From JAUWOY01 sp034431315 (GTDB lineage Bacteria; Chloroflexota; Anaerolineae; VGOG01), in assembly GCA_034431315.1 (NCBI GenBank), contig DAOUDK010000004.1:29773-93772 (forward strand): 64,000 nucleotides of DNA. Reading direction: 5' to 3'. Shown piece after piece: positions 6,995-14,905 of the stretch. The first letter of the stretch is position 1. Each line of letters begins with the position of its first letter. The notes under the pieces are model-generated. The model was not told the DNA's origin and did not search any database. It worked only from the letters and a program-made list of their open reading frames with translations. A program made the position numbers and the translations under genes.

Positions 6995-7714
6995 ATGCGA
7001 TCTGTTGTTTATGCAGCGCTTGTCTTGACGCTGGTGGCAAGTCTTGGCTTGGGGGGCTGTGGCCCTTCGGCTTGGCTCAGGACAAGCCCTGGCATTGAGG
7101 AGGTGAGGGAGGCAGCGGCCTCCCCGCCGCCAGGGGAAATGGCTTTGCCAAAGCCGAGGTTGCAGGGGGAACTCTCTCTTGAGGAGACCCTCGCCCGGCG
7201 GCGCTCAGTGCGGAGTTTTACCGAAGAGGAACTCACTCTGGAGGAGATCTCTCAGCTCCTCTGGGCTGCTCAGGGGACGACGGCCGCCTGGGGTGGGCGG
7301 ACCGCTCCCTCGGCCGGGGCTCTCTATCCGCTGGAGGTCTACGTGGCTACCGCTGATGGACTCTACCACTACGTGCCCCAGGGACACAAAGTGATCATCG
7401 AGTCCCAGGATGACCTGCGTCCCAAGCTCTGGGAGGCGGGGCTGAAGCAGGACGCGATACGAGATGCTGCGGCGGTCTTCGTTATCACTGCGGTGTACGA
7501 AAGGACGGCCAAGAAATACGGTGGCCGGGCCGAGCGATACGTCAAGCTGGAGGCAGGCCACGCCTGCCAGAACATCCTCCTCCAGGCCGTGGCTCTGCAC
7601 CTGGGGGCGGTGCCCATCGGCGCCTTCTACGATGACCAGGTTCAGGCCGCCCTCTCCCTTCCCCCCGACCACGAGCCTCTCTACCTCATCCCCGTGGGAC
7701 ATCCTCGGCAATAG
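6995..7714 (+). CDS. Nitroreductase/SagB-like lipoprotein
   Basis: ATG 6995 follows GGGAGGA; an upstream in-frame ATG at 6941 overlaps the DUF5647 gene and lacks the signal. The N-terminus is a lipoprotein signal with lipobox LGGC (Cys22). The rest is a nitroreductase-fold domain of the SagB type: SLEETLARRRSVRSF, LSQLLWAAQGTT-like helix, SAGALYPLEVYV, LQAVALHLGAVPIG and YLIPVGHP at the end. Such enzymes bind FMN and reduce or oxidise small substrates; here it would face the outside of the membrane. Residues 24-31 (PSAWLRTS) are encoded by a 24-bp repeat unit right after the lipidated Cys. The substrate is unknown. Confidence 0.8.
   Translation: MRSVVYAALVLTLVASLGLGGCGPSAWLRTSPGIEEVREAAASPPPGEMALPKPRLQGELSLEETLARRRSVRSFTEEELTLEEISQLLWAAQGTTAAWGGRTAPSAGALYPLEVYVATADGLYHYVPQGHKVIIESQDDLRPKLWEAGLKQDAIRDAAAVFVITAVYERTAKKYGGRAERYVKLEAGHACQNILLQAVALHLGAVPIGAFYDDQVQAALSLPPDHEPLYLIPVGHPRQ
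7063..7086 (+). repeat. 24-bp CCCTTCG...GCTCAGG unit, in frame
   Basis: The unit begins CCCTTCGGC and contains GGCTCAGGACAAG. It lies directly after the lipobox Cys codon region of the nitroreductase-like lipoprotein gene and preserves the frame. Other copies are at 5149-5172, 33687-33710, 33736-33758 (23 bp) and 60638-60661. Confidence 0.75.
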
Positions 7715-7901
7715 TTCTGGCGCGAAGACGGCCAATGTGATTGGCTTCGGCCTGAGCTCAGCCGAACGGCCTGCTACCCTACGATGGTGAACCGCTGCGC
7801 GAGCTCTCACAATACGCTGCTTTGACTAACTCGCCGAAAGGTGATAAACTATGGGCAGGCGCAGTGTTGCGCAAATTTTCCAAAGTAAGGAGGCAGCAAC
7901 G

Positions 7902-9194
7902 ATGAGAAGACAAGTCAACCTGAGAGTGGAGGATTTGCCCCGTCGCTGGTACAATATCCTCCCCGATCTGCCTGAACCCCTCCCCCCGCCCAAGGATCCC
8001 GAGGAGGGGGAATCGAGGTTGGCCGCCCTGCCCAAGATGCTCCTGGCGGAGTGCCTGAAGCAGGATGCTTCAACTGAAAACTGGATTGACATCCCCGAAG
8101 GGCTCCAGGAGCTTTACGCCCAGGCCGGGAGGCCTCGCCCCCTCTTCCGAGCTGTGAATTTGGAGAAGAGGTTGGATACGCCGGCCCGGCTGTATTACAA
8201 GGCCGAGTTCTATAGCCCTACAGGCAGCCACAAAGTGAACACCGCCGTGGCTCAATGCTATTACGCCAGGCAGGAGGGGTACGAGCGGGTCACCACTGAG
8301 ACCGGAGCCGGGCAATGGGGGACGGCCCTGGCCTACGCGGCCAGCCTGGTGGGTCTGAAGTGCACCGTCTACTGGGTCAGGGCGGTGTATAATTGGAAGC
8401 ACGACCGCAGGAGCTTCATGCACCTTTTGGGCGCGGAGGTCAACGCCTCGCCCAGCCCTAAGACCGATTTCGGGAGGTCACTTTATGAGAAGGATCCAAA
8501 CCACCCCGGCTCCCTGGGCATCGCCATCTCTGAGGGCTTGGAGGACGCTCGAAAGGATCCCAAAGCCGTCTATTGCCTCGGCTCGGTGCTGAATCACGTC
8601 CTCCTCCACCAGACGATCATCGGGCTGGAGACCCAAAAGCAGTTCGAGATCTTCGACGACTATCCCGACGTGATGATCTCCTGCATAGGTGGGGGGTCGA
8701 ATTTCGGGGGCTTCGTCCTGCCCTTCGTGGGGGATGTCTTCAAAGAGGGGAAGAAGATACGCTTCATCGCCGCTCAGACCGAGGTGTCGCCGAATCTGCA
8801 GGGTGAGTACAGGTACGACTTCGCCGACCACGCCGAGACCACGCCCTTGCTCAAGATGTACACTTTGGGCCATAGGGCGGAGATGGAGCCCATCCGGGCC
8901 GACGGGCTGAGGTATCACGGCTGCGCGCCCATCTTGAGCCTGCTCAGGCACCTGGGTTACATTGAGACGGTGGCCTATCCAGCGGACGAGCGATACGTCT
9001 TCGAAAGGGCCAAGATGTTCGTTCAAGCGGAGGGATACCTGCCCGCTCCCGAATCGGCCTACAGCATCGCCTGCGCCATTGACGAGGCGCTGAGGTGCAA
9101 AGAGGCCGGAGAGAGCAAAACCATCGCCTTCAACATATCAGGGCACGGGTTCATGGACATGCAGGGCTACAGGGAGGTTTTGGGCCTTCCGTAG
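7902..9194 (+). CDS. trpB: Tryptophan synthase beta chain, TrpB2-type
   Basis: The ATG at 7902 follows AAGGAGG; an in-frame ATG at 7851 has no ribosome binding site. The 430-residue PLP enzyme has the lysine in GSHKVNTA, the ETGAGQWG substrate motif and the glycine-rich phosphate loop CIGGGSNFGG, plus the C-terminal SGHG motif. The extended N-terminus (RWYNILPDLPEPLPPP) is typical of the TrpB2 subgroup, which often occurs outside trp operons and without TrpA. No trpA or other trp gene is in view, so it may serve as a serine/indole salvage enzyme. It runs directly into the nucleotidyltransferase/HEPN genes. Confidence 0.93.
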   Translation: MRRQVNLRVEDLPRRWYNILPDLPEPLPPPKDPEEGESRLAALPKMLLAECLKQDASTENWIDIPEGLQELYAQAGRPRPLFRAVNLEKRLDTPARLYYKAEFYSPTGSHKVNTAVAQCYYARQEGYERVTTETGAGQWGTALAYAASLVGLKCTVYWVRAVYNWKHDRRSFMHLLGAEVNASPSPKTDFGRSLYEKDPNHPGSLGIAISEGLEDARKDPKAVYCLGSVLNHVLLHQTIIGLETQKQFEIFDDYPDVMISCIGGGSNFGGFVLPFVGDVFKEGKKIRFIAAQTEVSPNLQGEYRYDFADHAETTPLLKMYTLGHRAEMEPIRADGLRYHGCAPILSLLRHLGYIETVAYPADERYVFERAKMFVQAEGYLPAPESAYSIACAIDEALRCKEAGESKTIAFNISGHGFMDMQGYREVLGLP

Positions 9195-9206
9195 AGGAGA
9201 GCGGCA

Positions 9207-9611
9207 ATGCAGGGAGTGGTTAAGCGGGAAGAGCCGGTTGGGCTGAGACATCTAACCAGCCGGGAAAAGGCAGCTTTATCAGAGTTCGTCGCTAGGCTGC
9301 GGGAGAGGTATGCTGACCAGGTCGTGCTGGTCACGCTTTTCGGCTCCAAGGTACGGGGCGATTTTGACGAGGAGTCGGACGTGGACGTGTTGGTGGTGGT
9401 GCAGAATGGCGATTGGCGCTTTCAGGATGAGGTTGCGTTGACCGCCTTCGAGCCGATGCTGGAGCATGATATTGTCATCACACCTCTGGTGATTGATCTG
9501 GAGCATTATCAATGGCTTCGGCAGTATCGGGCTCCTCTTTATCGCAACATCCGGGCGGAGGGACTAGACTTATGGACGAGAACACCCGCATCATCGTCGG
9601 CATTCGCTTAG
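9207..9611 (+). CDS. MNT-type nucleotidyltransferase (pair 1)
   Basis: The 134-residue protein starts at ATG 9207, twelve bases after trpB, behind GAGGAGAG. It contains the polymerase-beta-like motif LFGSKVRGDFDEESDVDVLVVV, that is GS followed by DxD near residues 47-62, and a third acidic region near LEHDIVITPLVID. It is paired with the overlapping HEPN gene at 9572. MNT/HEPN pairs form toxin-antitoxin-like complexes in which the MNT protein can modify its partner. Very similar DNA recurs in the second pair at 9973, so this is a recent tandem duplication. Confidence 0.85.
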   Translation: MQGVVKREEPVGLRHLTSREKAALSEFVARLRERYADQVVLVTLFGSKVRGDFDEESDVDVLVVVQNGDWRFQDEVALTAFEPMLEHDIVITPLVIDLEHYQWLRQYRAPLYRNIRAEGLDLWTRTPASSSAFA

Positions 9612-9976
9612 AGAAAGCACGCCAGGATCTGGAGGCGGTGCGCCAATTGACTGACTCCGCCATGTACCGCATAGCCATCTCGCGTGCCTATTACGCCATT
9701 TTTGGGATGACTACGGCTGTTCTGTTGACTAAGGACATTGACCGTAGCAAACACTCTGGCGTCCAGGCCGCCTTTGGCCATTATCTCATAAAACCCGGGA
9801 TCATTGAACCTGAGTATGGCAAGATCTACTCGTTACTTCGGAGGGCCAGAGAGGAGAGCGATTACAGCGATTACTGCCAGTTCACCAAGGAGCGCGCCGA
9901 GAAGTTACTGACCGACGCCGAGGGGTTCGTAGCCCGAATGGAGCAGTATCTGAGAGAGGTGGGGGCAATAGAATGA
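9572..9976 (+). CDS. HEPN-domain protein (pair 1)
   Basis: ATG 9572 lies inside the end of the nucleotidyltransferase gene (40-bp overlap); the ATG at 9512 would add a non-conserved extension. The 134-residue all-helical product has the UPF0332/HEPN signature: RIAISRAYYAIFGMTTA near residue 35, SKHSGVQAAFGHYLIKPG near 60 and a helix with RRAREESDYSDY. The classical RX4-6H ribonuclease motif of many HEPN toxins is not evident. Coupled overlaps with both neighbours (ATGA with 9973) show one transcript. Confidence 0.83.
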   Translation: MDENTRIIVGIRLEKARQDLEAVRQLTDSAMYRIAISRAYYAIFGMTTAVLLTKDIDRSKHSGVQAAFGHYLIKPGIIEPEYGKIYSLLRRAREESDYSDYCQFTKERAEKLLTDAEGFVARMEQYLREVGAIE

Positions 9977-10362
9977 GCGATGACAGTTTGCGGTATCTGA
10001 CTGGCAGGGAAAAGGCAGCTCTGTCGGAGTTCGTCGCCAGGCTGCGAGAGAGGTATGCTGACCAGGTCGTGCTGGTCACGCTTTTTGGCTCCAAGGTGCG
10101 GGGCGACTTCGACGAGGAGTCGGACCTGGACGTGCTGGTGGTCGTCGAGGGCGACGATCGGTGGCCTTATTGGCGCGAGATCACCGACTTAACCTCTGAC
10201 TTGTTGCTGGACTACGAGGTCAACGTATCCGCTTTAGTATTCGATGAGCAGCATTACCAGTGGCTGATGGAGCATCGCACTCCCATTTACAATAACACGG
10301 CTGGGAAGGGGGTCTTTGTATGGATGAAGAAACGCGGCGAATCATCATCAAGGTACGCCTAG
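9973..10362 (+). CDS. MNT-type nucleotidyltransferase (pair 2)
   Basis: The ATG overlaps the HEPN stop as ATGA. The 129-residue protein repeats the pair-1 core almost exactly (ALSEFVARLRERYADQVVLV and LFGSKVRGDFDEESDLDVLVVV) and then diverges after residue 70 (YWREITDLTSDLLLDYEVNVSALVF). The catalytic GS and DxD residues are intact. Divergence of the C-terminal half, against near identity of the N-terminal half, suggests selection for different HEPN partners or gene conversion of the catalytic half. Confidence 0.85.
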   Translation: MSDDSLRYLTGREKAALSEFVARLRERYADQVVLVTLFGSKVRGDFDEESDLDVLVVVEGDDRWPYWREITDLTSDLLLDYEVNVSALVFDEQHYQWLMEHRTPIYNNTAGKGVFVWMKKRGESSSRYA

Positions 10363-10730
10363 AAAAATGCAAGGAAGACCTTCAAGCGGCGCGAGAATTG
10401 CTGAGGCTAGGTTTCCTTCGCGCTACCGTGAACAGGGCTTATTATGGCGTCTTCCATATCACTTCGGCTGCATTGCTCACCCTTGACATCGAGCGCAGCA
10501 AACATTCAGGCGTGCAATCTGCCTTTAGCCAGTTCCTTGTCAAGTCAGGCCACATTGAGCCGGAGTACAGCAAGATATATGGCCGGGCCAGACGATTGCG
10601 AGAGGACTACGACTATGCCGACGAACTGAGGGATTTAGGCGAGAAAATCACCGCTGATTTGCTGGCCGACGCCGAGAAGTTCGTGGCCAGGATGGAACGC
10701 TATCTGAGGGAAGTGGGGGCAACAGGCTAA
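10320..10730 (+). CDS. HEPN-domain protein (pair 2)
   Basis: This 136-residue frame starts inside the preceding MNT gene, as in pair 1 (43-bp overlap). It keeps NRAYYGVFHITSAALL, SKHSGVQSAFSQFLVKSG and RRLREDYDY, and the C-terminal helix FVARMERYLREVGA that is nearly identical in pair 1. It is more divergent from pair 1 than the MNT halves are. No RX4-6H motif is seen. Its stop codon is immediately followed by the ATG of the membrane protein at 10731. Confidence 0.83.
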   Translation: MDEETRRIIIKVRLEKCKEDLQAARELLRLGFLRATVNRAYYGVFHITSAALLTLDIERSKHSGVQSAFSQFLVKSGHIEPEYSKIYGRARRLREDYDYADELRDLGEKITADLLADAEKFVARMERYLREVGATG

Positions 10731-11732
10731 ATGCACAGAGAGCTGAAAAGTGCGGTTTTTGCCGTTTTGCTCATCGCCGCCAGCTATTACTTCGGCAGCG
10801 TCTGTGAGCGGATCGGTCAGGGATACGGGCTGATTCTCTCCCCGTCTGGCGAGACTCTGGACCTCGCTCTACGGCTTCTTCTGGCCATGGGGGCGGTTGC
10901 CATAACAGCCGGCCTGGTCGCGGCCCTGGTTCGCCCCCGCTGGGCCTGCTTTCTCATCTTCGCTCTCTCGGCCCTGGCGATGCTGCTGGGTTGGGAGCTG
11001 AAGGCCAGCGGCGGCGTGCTGACGGCCGTGTACTTCATCGCCTCGCTCATCTATGTCGAAAGAATCGCCGGGGAGCTCGATGATCGCTTGCACTTCTCCG
11101 TGAGACCCATCTCCCAGAGCCAGTCCATCTTGCTTATGACGCTCATCATTGTGGCGTGCGGAAGCTTCTATTTTGGCTACGCAGCTGAGATCGAAAGGGA
11201 GGGTTTCTCGATTCCACCTGCCCTCGTCGAGATGGTTGTGGAAAGGATGGAGAAAGAGGCCATTAGACTCCTACCGGCAGATGTGGGGGAAGCTGCCATG
11301 GCCGGATTCAGAGACCAGTTTGAACGGGTATTGGATGAAATGGAGAAAGAGGTCAGTAAACGCCTGCCGGCAGCTCAGGCGGAAGCCCTCATGGCTGAAT
11401 TCAGGCACCAGCTTGAGCGGGTACTGGATGAAATGGAGAAAGAGGCCGGTGAACACCTGCAGGCAGTCGAGAGGGAAGCTATCATAGCCAGATTCAGAGA
11501 GCAGTTTGAAAGGACACTGGTGGAGTTTGTGGAAAACGCGATAAGACCCTACGAGCGATGGATACCGCTCGTCTTCGCCATCAGCCTGTTCACGCTCTTG
11601 GCGACCATCACCCGCCTTCTCTCCTGGATACCCGTTCTGGCCTTGATGGTCATCTTTCCCCTCTTGACCGCCCTGGGCGTGACCAGGGTGGTAGCAGAAA
11701 CAGGCTTGATCAGAAGGCTGACCCTTGGTTAG
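10731..11732 (+). CDS. Polytopic membrane protein with triplicated helical insert
   Basis: The ATG directly follows the TAA of the HEPN gene, so the two are co-transcribed. The 333-residue protein has several hydrophobic segments (about 8-24, 45-65, 70-85, 90-105, 130-150) and two more near the C-terminus (about 280-300 and 303-325). Between them, residues about 165-275 hold three copies of a 38-residue charged unit built on FRxQxERVLDEMEKE and LPAxxxEAxMA, predicted to form long amphipathic helices or a coiled coil. I do not recognise the family. Its operon position suggests linkage to the MNT/HEPN modules or chance read-through. Confidence 0.6.
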   Translation: MHRELKSAVFAVLLIAASYYFGSVCERIGQGYGLILSPSGETLDLALRLLLAMGAVAITAGLVAALVRPRWACFLIFALSALAMLLGWELKASGGVLTAVYFIASLIYVERIAGELDDRLHFSVRPISQSQSILLMTLIIVACGSFYFGYAAEIEREGFSIPPALVEMVVERMEKEAIRLLPADVGEAAMAGFRDQFERVLDEMEKEVSKRLPAAQAEALMAEFRHQLERVLDEMEKEAGEHLQAVEREAIIARFREQFERTLVEFVENAIRPYERWIPLVFAISLFTLLATITRLLSWIPVLALMVIFPLLTALGVTRVVAETGLIRRLTLG

Positions 11733-11748
11733 GGCGTTGGTCTCACTA

Positions 11749-11783
11749 AAGAGGGCTCGGGAATTACCTGAGCCCTCTTTTTT
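11749..11783 (+). terminator. Rho-independent terminator
   Basis: AGAGGGCTC and GAGCCCTCT form a perfect stem followed by six Ts, 17 bp after the membrane protein stop. It closes the plus-strand run that began near 6.4 kb. Confidence 0.92.
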
Positions 11784-11793
11784 GTTCCAAAAT

Positions 11794-11885
11794 GGGTCTT
11801 TGGGAGTTGGCGTGGTTAGCGAGCCGGAGTCCCCAACTTGTTGGGGGTTGCCACGCCACACCCCCAACAAGTTGGGAACTCCAAC
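11794..11885. repeat. CCCCAACTTGTTGGGG repeat, copy 1
   Basis: The repeat runs from GGGTCTTTGGGAGTTGGCG to GGGAACTCCAA and holds CCCAACTTGTTGGG and CCCCAACAAGTTGGG. A homologous copy with the same left flank and order is at 18908-19001. Each contains two mutually complementary palindromes and would fold into a cruciform. Confidence 0.85.
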
Positions 11886-12078
11886 ACCGTGGCCCTGCGA
11901 AATCCCAAAGAGCCTCCAAAATGAAAGGACTAGGGTTGACCAGACCCTAGTCCCAGTTTGGAGGTTAGCAAAATTTTCTTTTTTGTGTTTTGCTGATCTT
12001 ATTATAGCATACGGGCGTCAATGTACCGTCAGTCGGGCGTCAGAGGAACAACGAACTGGGAGGATTTAACGGACCAAT
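11886..12078. other. Gene-free convergent region with nested inverted repeats
   Basis: This is the rest of the 346-bp gap between the convergent membrane-protein and chelatase genes. Inverted repeats are nested: CCTCCAA (11913-11919) with TTGGAGG (11958-11964) enclose GGACTAGGGT (11927-11936) with ACCCTAGTCC (11944-11953). A second pair, AGCAAAA and TTTTGCT, is at 11966-11993. No open frame with a ribosome binding site was seen. It may end transcription from the minus strand. Confidence 0.55.
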
Positions 12079-14109
12079 TTATGGAGCATGGCCTTTCAGT
12101 TCTCCTCGGACGGTCTGATAGAGCTCCTCGGCCTTGAGCGCCTGCAAGGTGTAGCAGGGAGCGCCCAGGGCATCGGCCAGGTGCTGGGCCAGGCCATGAT
12201 CGAACGAGGAGTGTTCCATGTTGATGACCGCCGAGCGGATGTTGCCGCGCTTGATGAGGTCGGCGACTTTGAGCCCTTCTTCCTGAGCTGTGAGGTCGGT
12301 CATGGAGACGTTGCCCGCGCCGTCGGTCAGGAGGATCATCAAGGGCATCACCTCGGGGTTGCGGCGAAGCTCTCTCTGGCACACGCGATAGGCCAGGAGT
12401 AGCCCACTGGACAGCGGGGTCTTGCCGCCTACGGGGATGTCCTGAAGGGCTTTCTGGGCTAACTCCACGCTGGAGGTGGGGGGCAGGACTAACCTGGCTT
12501 CGTCTTTTTGGAAGACCACGAGTCCCACCTGGTCCCGGCGCTGGTAGGCGTCGTTGAGGAGAGACATGATGGCCCCTTTGGTGGCCACCATGCGCTCTGC
12601 AGCGGCCATGGACCAACTGGCGTCAACTACGAAGAGGATGAGGTTGGCCGCTCGCCGCACTCGCACCTTGCGCTGCAAATCCTCATCGGCGATGGCCAGG
12701 GCCAGATTGCCGCGCTGGCGGTGGATTTGGTGAGGGGCGGCATATCGAAAAGTTGCGTCGAAGGCGATGTCGTCGCTCTGCCCTTTGGCCGGCCGGCTTT
12801 GGATGTAGCGCCCTCGCTTGCGTTCGGTCCTGGTGAAACTGCGCTTGCCCGCACTGTTCCTGGTCAGTCGGTCCAGTGGGGTCTCCACGCGCCTGGGCTT
12901 GAACACCGGGCCTATGGACGCGGGCATGTCCGCCTGCCGGATGTAGGACAGGGGCACGGGATCCGCCTGGTGGCCCTTGAGCGGAGTCGTCATGTTGGTC
13001 TCACCGACTGGGGTAGTTGAGGTTTCGGGTTTCGAGTTTTGGGTTTCGAGTAGGGAGGCCGTGTCTTGGTGGGCCAACTCTGTGGTTACCTGGGCCAGCT
13101 TTTCCTTCAGGTCATGGAGCTCTAGCTCCGCCTCTTCCTGGAAAGGCTGTCTCTTCAGGCGATGGGGTAGGGCCAGCTCGGCCGCTGCCAGGATATCGGT
13201 TTCGTTGATCCGACGTCGCCCGGCGAAGGCGGCGTGGGCCAGGGCCGTCTTGAGGATGACGATGTCCGCCCGGTGCCCGTCCACCGACAGACTCGCCATT
13301 AGCTCGGTGATGGCCAGCAGATCCCTCGGGGCATATCGGACCTCGGGCAAAAGCTCCCTGGCCTGGGCGATCTCGCGCGAGAGTTGCTCCTCGTGAGGTT
13401 CCCATTCCTCCCGAAAGCCTTCAGGGTCTTGTTCAAATTGGACGCAGCGCTCCAGAATCTCCACCCGGGCTCTGGTATCGGCGATGCCTTTGATCTCCAC
13501 GCACAGGGAGAAGCGGTCCAATAGTTGCGGACGTAGCTCCCCTTCTTCGGGGTTCATGGTGCCCACCAGGATGAAGCGGGCGGGGTGGGAGAAGGAGATG
13601 CCTTCTCGTTCCACCACGTTCACGCCCATCGCCGCCGAGTCCAGCAGCAGGTCAACCACGTGGTCATCGAGCAGATTGACCTCGTCTACATAAAGCAAGC
13701 CGCGGTTGGCAGCGGCGAGCACCCCTGGCTCGAAGTGGCGCTCGCCGCGCTTGATGGCTAACTCGATGTCCAGGGTGCCCACCACCCGGTCCTCGGTGGC
13801 GCTGACAGGCAAGTCCACAAAGCGAGTTCGGCGACAAGCTACGGGTAGCTCTTCACCGCGCTCGACTCGCTCACGGCAGTCATCGCAGAGGGTCTCAAGC
13901 TGCTCAGGATTGCAGTTGAAAAGACAATCGGCCACCACCTCGATCTCTGGCAACAGGGCGGCCAGGGCCCGGGCTGCGGTGGACTTGGCCGTGCCCCGCT
14001 CTCCGCGGATCAACACTCCGCCGATCTGGGGGCTGATGGCGTTCAGGATGAGGGCCATCTTCATCTTCTCTTGGCTGACGATGGCTGTGAAGGGGAAAAT
14101 AGTTGGCAT
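12079..14109 (-). CDS. ChlI/ChlD-type magnesium (cobalt) chelatase-like fusion protein
   Basis: The 676-residue protein joins an AAA+ ATPase and a von Willebrand A domain, as in BchI-BchD/CobS-like chelatase subunits. Walker A is GERGTAKST at 36-44 and Walker B LLYVDEVNLL at about 138-147. Between them CLFNC and CDDC (Cys62, 66, 75, 78) look like a zinc knuckle. The VWA MIDAS residues are DASWS, the Thr in GGKTPL and the Asp in TDGAGN. The linker near residues 355-370 (LLETQNSKPETSTT) is encoded by an AT-rich low-complexity repeat. No large subunit (BchH/CobN) is in the window, so the target metal is unknown; it might instead be a MoxR-like chaperone. Start: ATG after GGAG. Confidence 0.88.
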   Translation of the reverse strand: MPTIFPFTAIVSQEKMKMALILNAISPQIGGVLIRGERGTAKSTAARALAALLPEIEVVADCLFNCNPEQLETLCDDCRERVERGEELPVACRRTRFVDLPVSATEDRVVGTLDIELAIKRGERHFEPGVLAAANRGLLYVDEVNLLDDHVVDLLLDSAAMGVNVVEREGISFSHPARFILVGTMNPEEGELRPQLLDRFSLCVEIKGIADTRARVEILERCVQFEQDPEGFREEWEPHEEQLSREIAQARELLPEVRYAPRDLLAITELMASLSVDGHRADIVILKTALAHAAFAGRRRINETDILAAAELALPHRLKRQPFQEEAELELHDLKEKLAQVTTELAHQDTASLLETQNSKPETSTTPVGETNMTTPLKGHQADPVPLSYIRQADMPASIGPVFKPRRVETPLDRLTRNSAGKRSFTRTERKRGRYIQSRPAKGQSDDIAFDATFRYAAPHQIHRQRGNLALAIADEDLQRKVRVRRAANLILFVVDASWSMAAAERMVATKGAIMSLLNDAYQRRDQVGLVVFQKDEARLVLPPTSSVELAQKALQDIPVGGKTPLSSGLLLAYRVCQRELRRNPEVMPLMILLTDGAGNVSMTDLTAQEEGLKVADLIKRGNIRSAVINMEHSSFDHGLAQHLADALGAPCYTLQALKAEELYQTVRGELKGHAP

Positions 14110-14141
14110 GTCAACTCCGGTTCACTTCGTGGTACTTTGGA

Positions 14142-14160
14142 TACAGCGCTGTAGATTATA
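14142..14160 (-). promoter_or_regulatory. Candidate promoter with 12-bp palindrome for the chelatase gene
   Basis: A minus-strand TATAAT lies at 14155-14160 with only a weak -35 (TTTTCT) 17 bp away. The perfect palindrome TACAGCGCTGTA at 14142-14153 lies just downstream of it and could be an operator. Confidence 0.5.
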
Positions 14161-14243
14161 CCTCATCTTTGCAAAAAAGAAAAGCTTCGGTGTCTGTTCA
14201 AAACTACTTGCTGGAACTGCTTCTCGCCTATGCCGAAACACTA

Positions 14244-14303
14244 CAACGGCGTCGGAAAAGAGCGGATTGAGAGAAAAGAGTCCGTTCCTTTCCAAATCCG
14301 TTG
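14244..14303. repeat. Imperfect palindrome, possible CTGTCAACG-family relative
   Basis: CAACGG...GGAAAAGAGCGGA pairs imperfectly with TCCGTTCCTTTCCAAATCCGTTG-like sequence on the right. It shares the AACGGA words of the element at 2661-2751. The rest of the 250-bp gap holds only the chelatase promoter. Confidence 0.5.
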
Positions 14304-14358
14304 TTGTGTTGTGTGGCGGCCACCTCTGCAACCAGGTAGCCTTAGCACGAATCTAACA

Positions 14359-14904
14359 TCAAGCAGCTCGAAGCAGAGCCCAGCCTTGCTTCGCCAGCTC
14401 GACGAGCCCTCGCATCCCCCGAACCTGATAGACGGGAATGGCAGGGTTCATGCCGTAGAGGGGATGCTTGGGGTAAAGCTCCATGATTTGGCGCGCTGCC
14501 TCCTCAGGCGAGAGGCTCTGGCGCTCTGGGGCGTCCCAGCCAGAGGGATCCTCCAGGCCAAGCTCGGTCATCACCTGGGCGGCGGTAGTGAAGGCCACGT
14601 ATTCCTGCTCAAACGAATCCGAGATGTATTTCTGCTCTATGTGCGTAGCCTCGTGAGCCAGACTGTTTATGAGCCAGGGTTTGTTATTGAGCGAGCTCTT
14701 GCCGATGACGACGAGCCTCAGCAAGTTGATGCTCATCGCGCTGCTGCCCAGCTTGCCCGTGGGATCGAGGATATAGCGCGCCCTCCGCCGGGCGGAAGAT
14801 TCGGCCAGCCGGCTGCCGGTGGCCGTGCTCATCATTTCCTCGAACGCTTCCTGCAATTGCGACGGCACGCGCCGCTCAACGAATTCCTGGAGTGTCATTG
14901 TCAT
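14359..14904 (-). CDS. Hypothetical protein with HExxH (HEATH) motif
   Basis: The 181-residue protein has LAHEATHIEQK near residue 83, an exact HExxH zinc-binding motif, followed about 17 residues later by EQEYVAF, where a Glu could be the third ligand. An N-terminal helix carries SARRRARYILDPTG. No signal peptide is visible. The arrangement resembles small putative metallopeptidases annotated as hypothetical. The ATG is one base from the stop of the Nudix gene upstream, so the two are translationally linked. A role in processing a small substrate is possible but unproven. Confidence 0.65.
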   Translation of the reverse strand: MTMTLQEFVERRVPSQLQEAFEEMMSTATGSRLAESSARRRARYILDPTGKLGSSAMSINLLRLVVIGKSSLNNKPWLINSLAHEATHIEQKYISDSFEQEYVAFTTAAQVMTELGLEDPSGWDAPERQSLSPEEAARQIMELYPKHPLYGMNPAIPVYQVRGMRGLVELAKQGWALLRAA

Positions 14905-14905
14905 C

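Noticed and set aside
9207..10730. Calling the HEPN genes proven RNase toxins
   Set aside because: The RX4-6H active-site motif is not visible, so only domain membership is claimed.
11995..12020. TATAAT-like box with nearby TTGACG on the minus strand after the chelatase gene
   Set aside because: The spacing is about nine bases and no gene follows on that strand.
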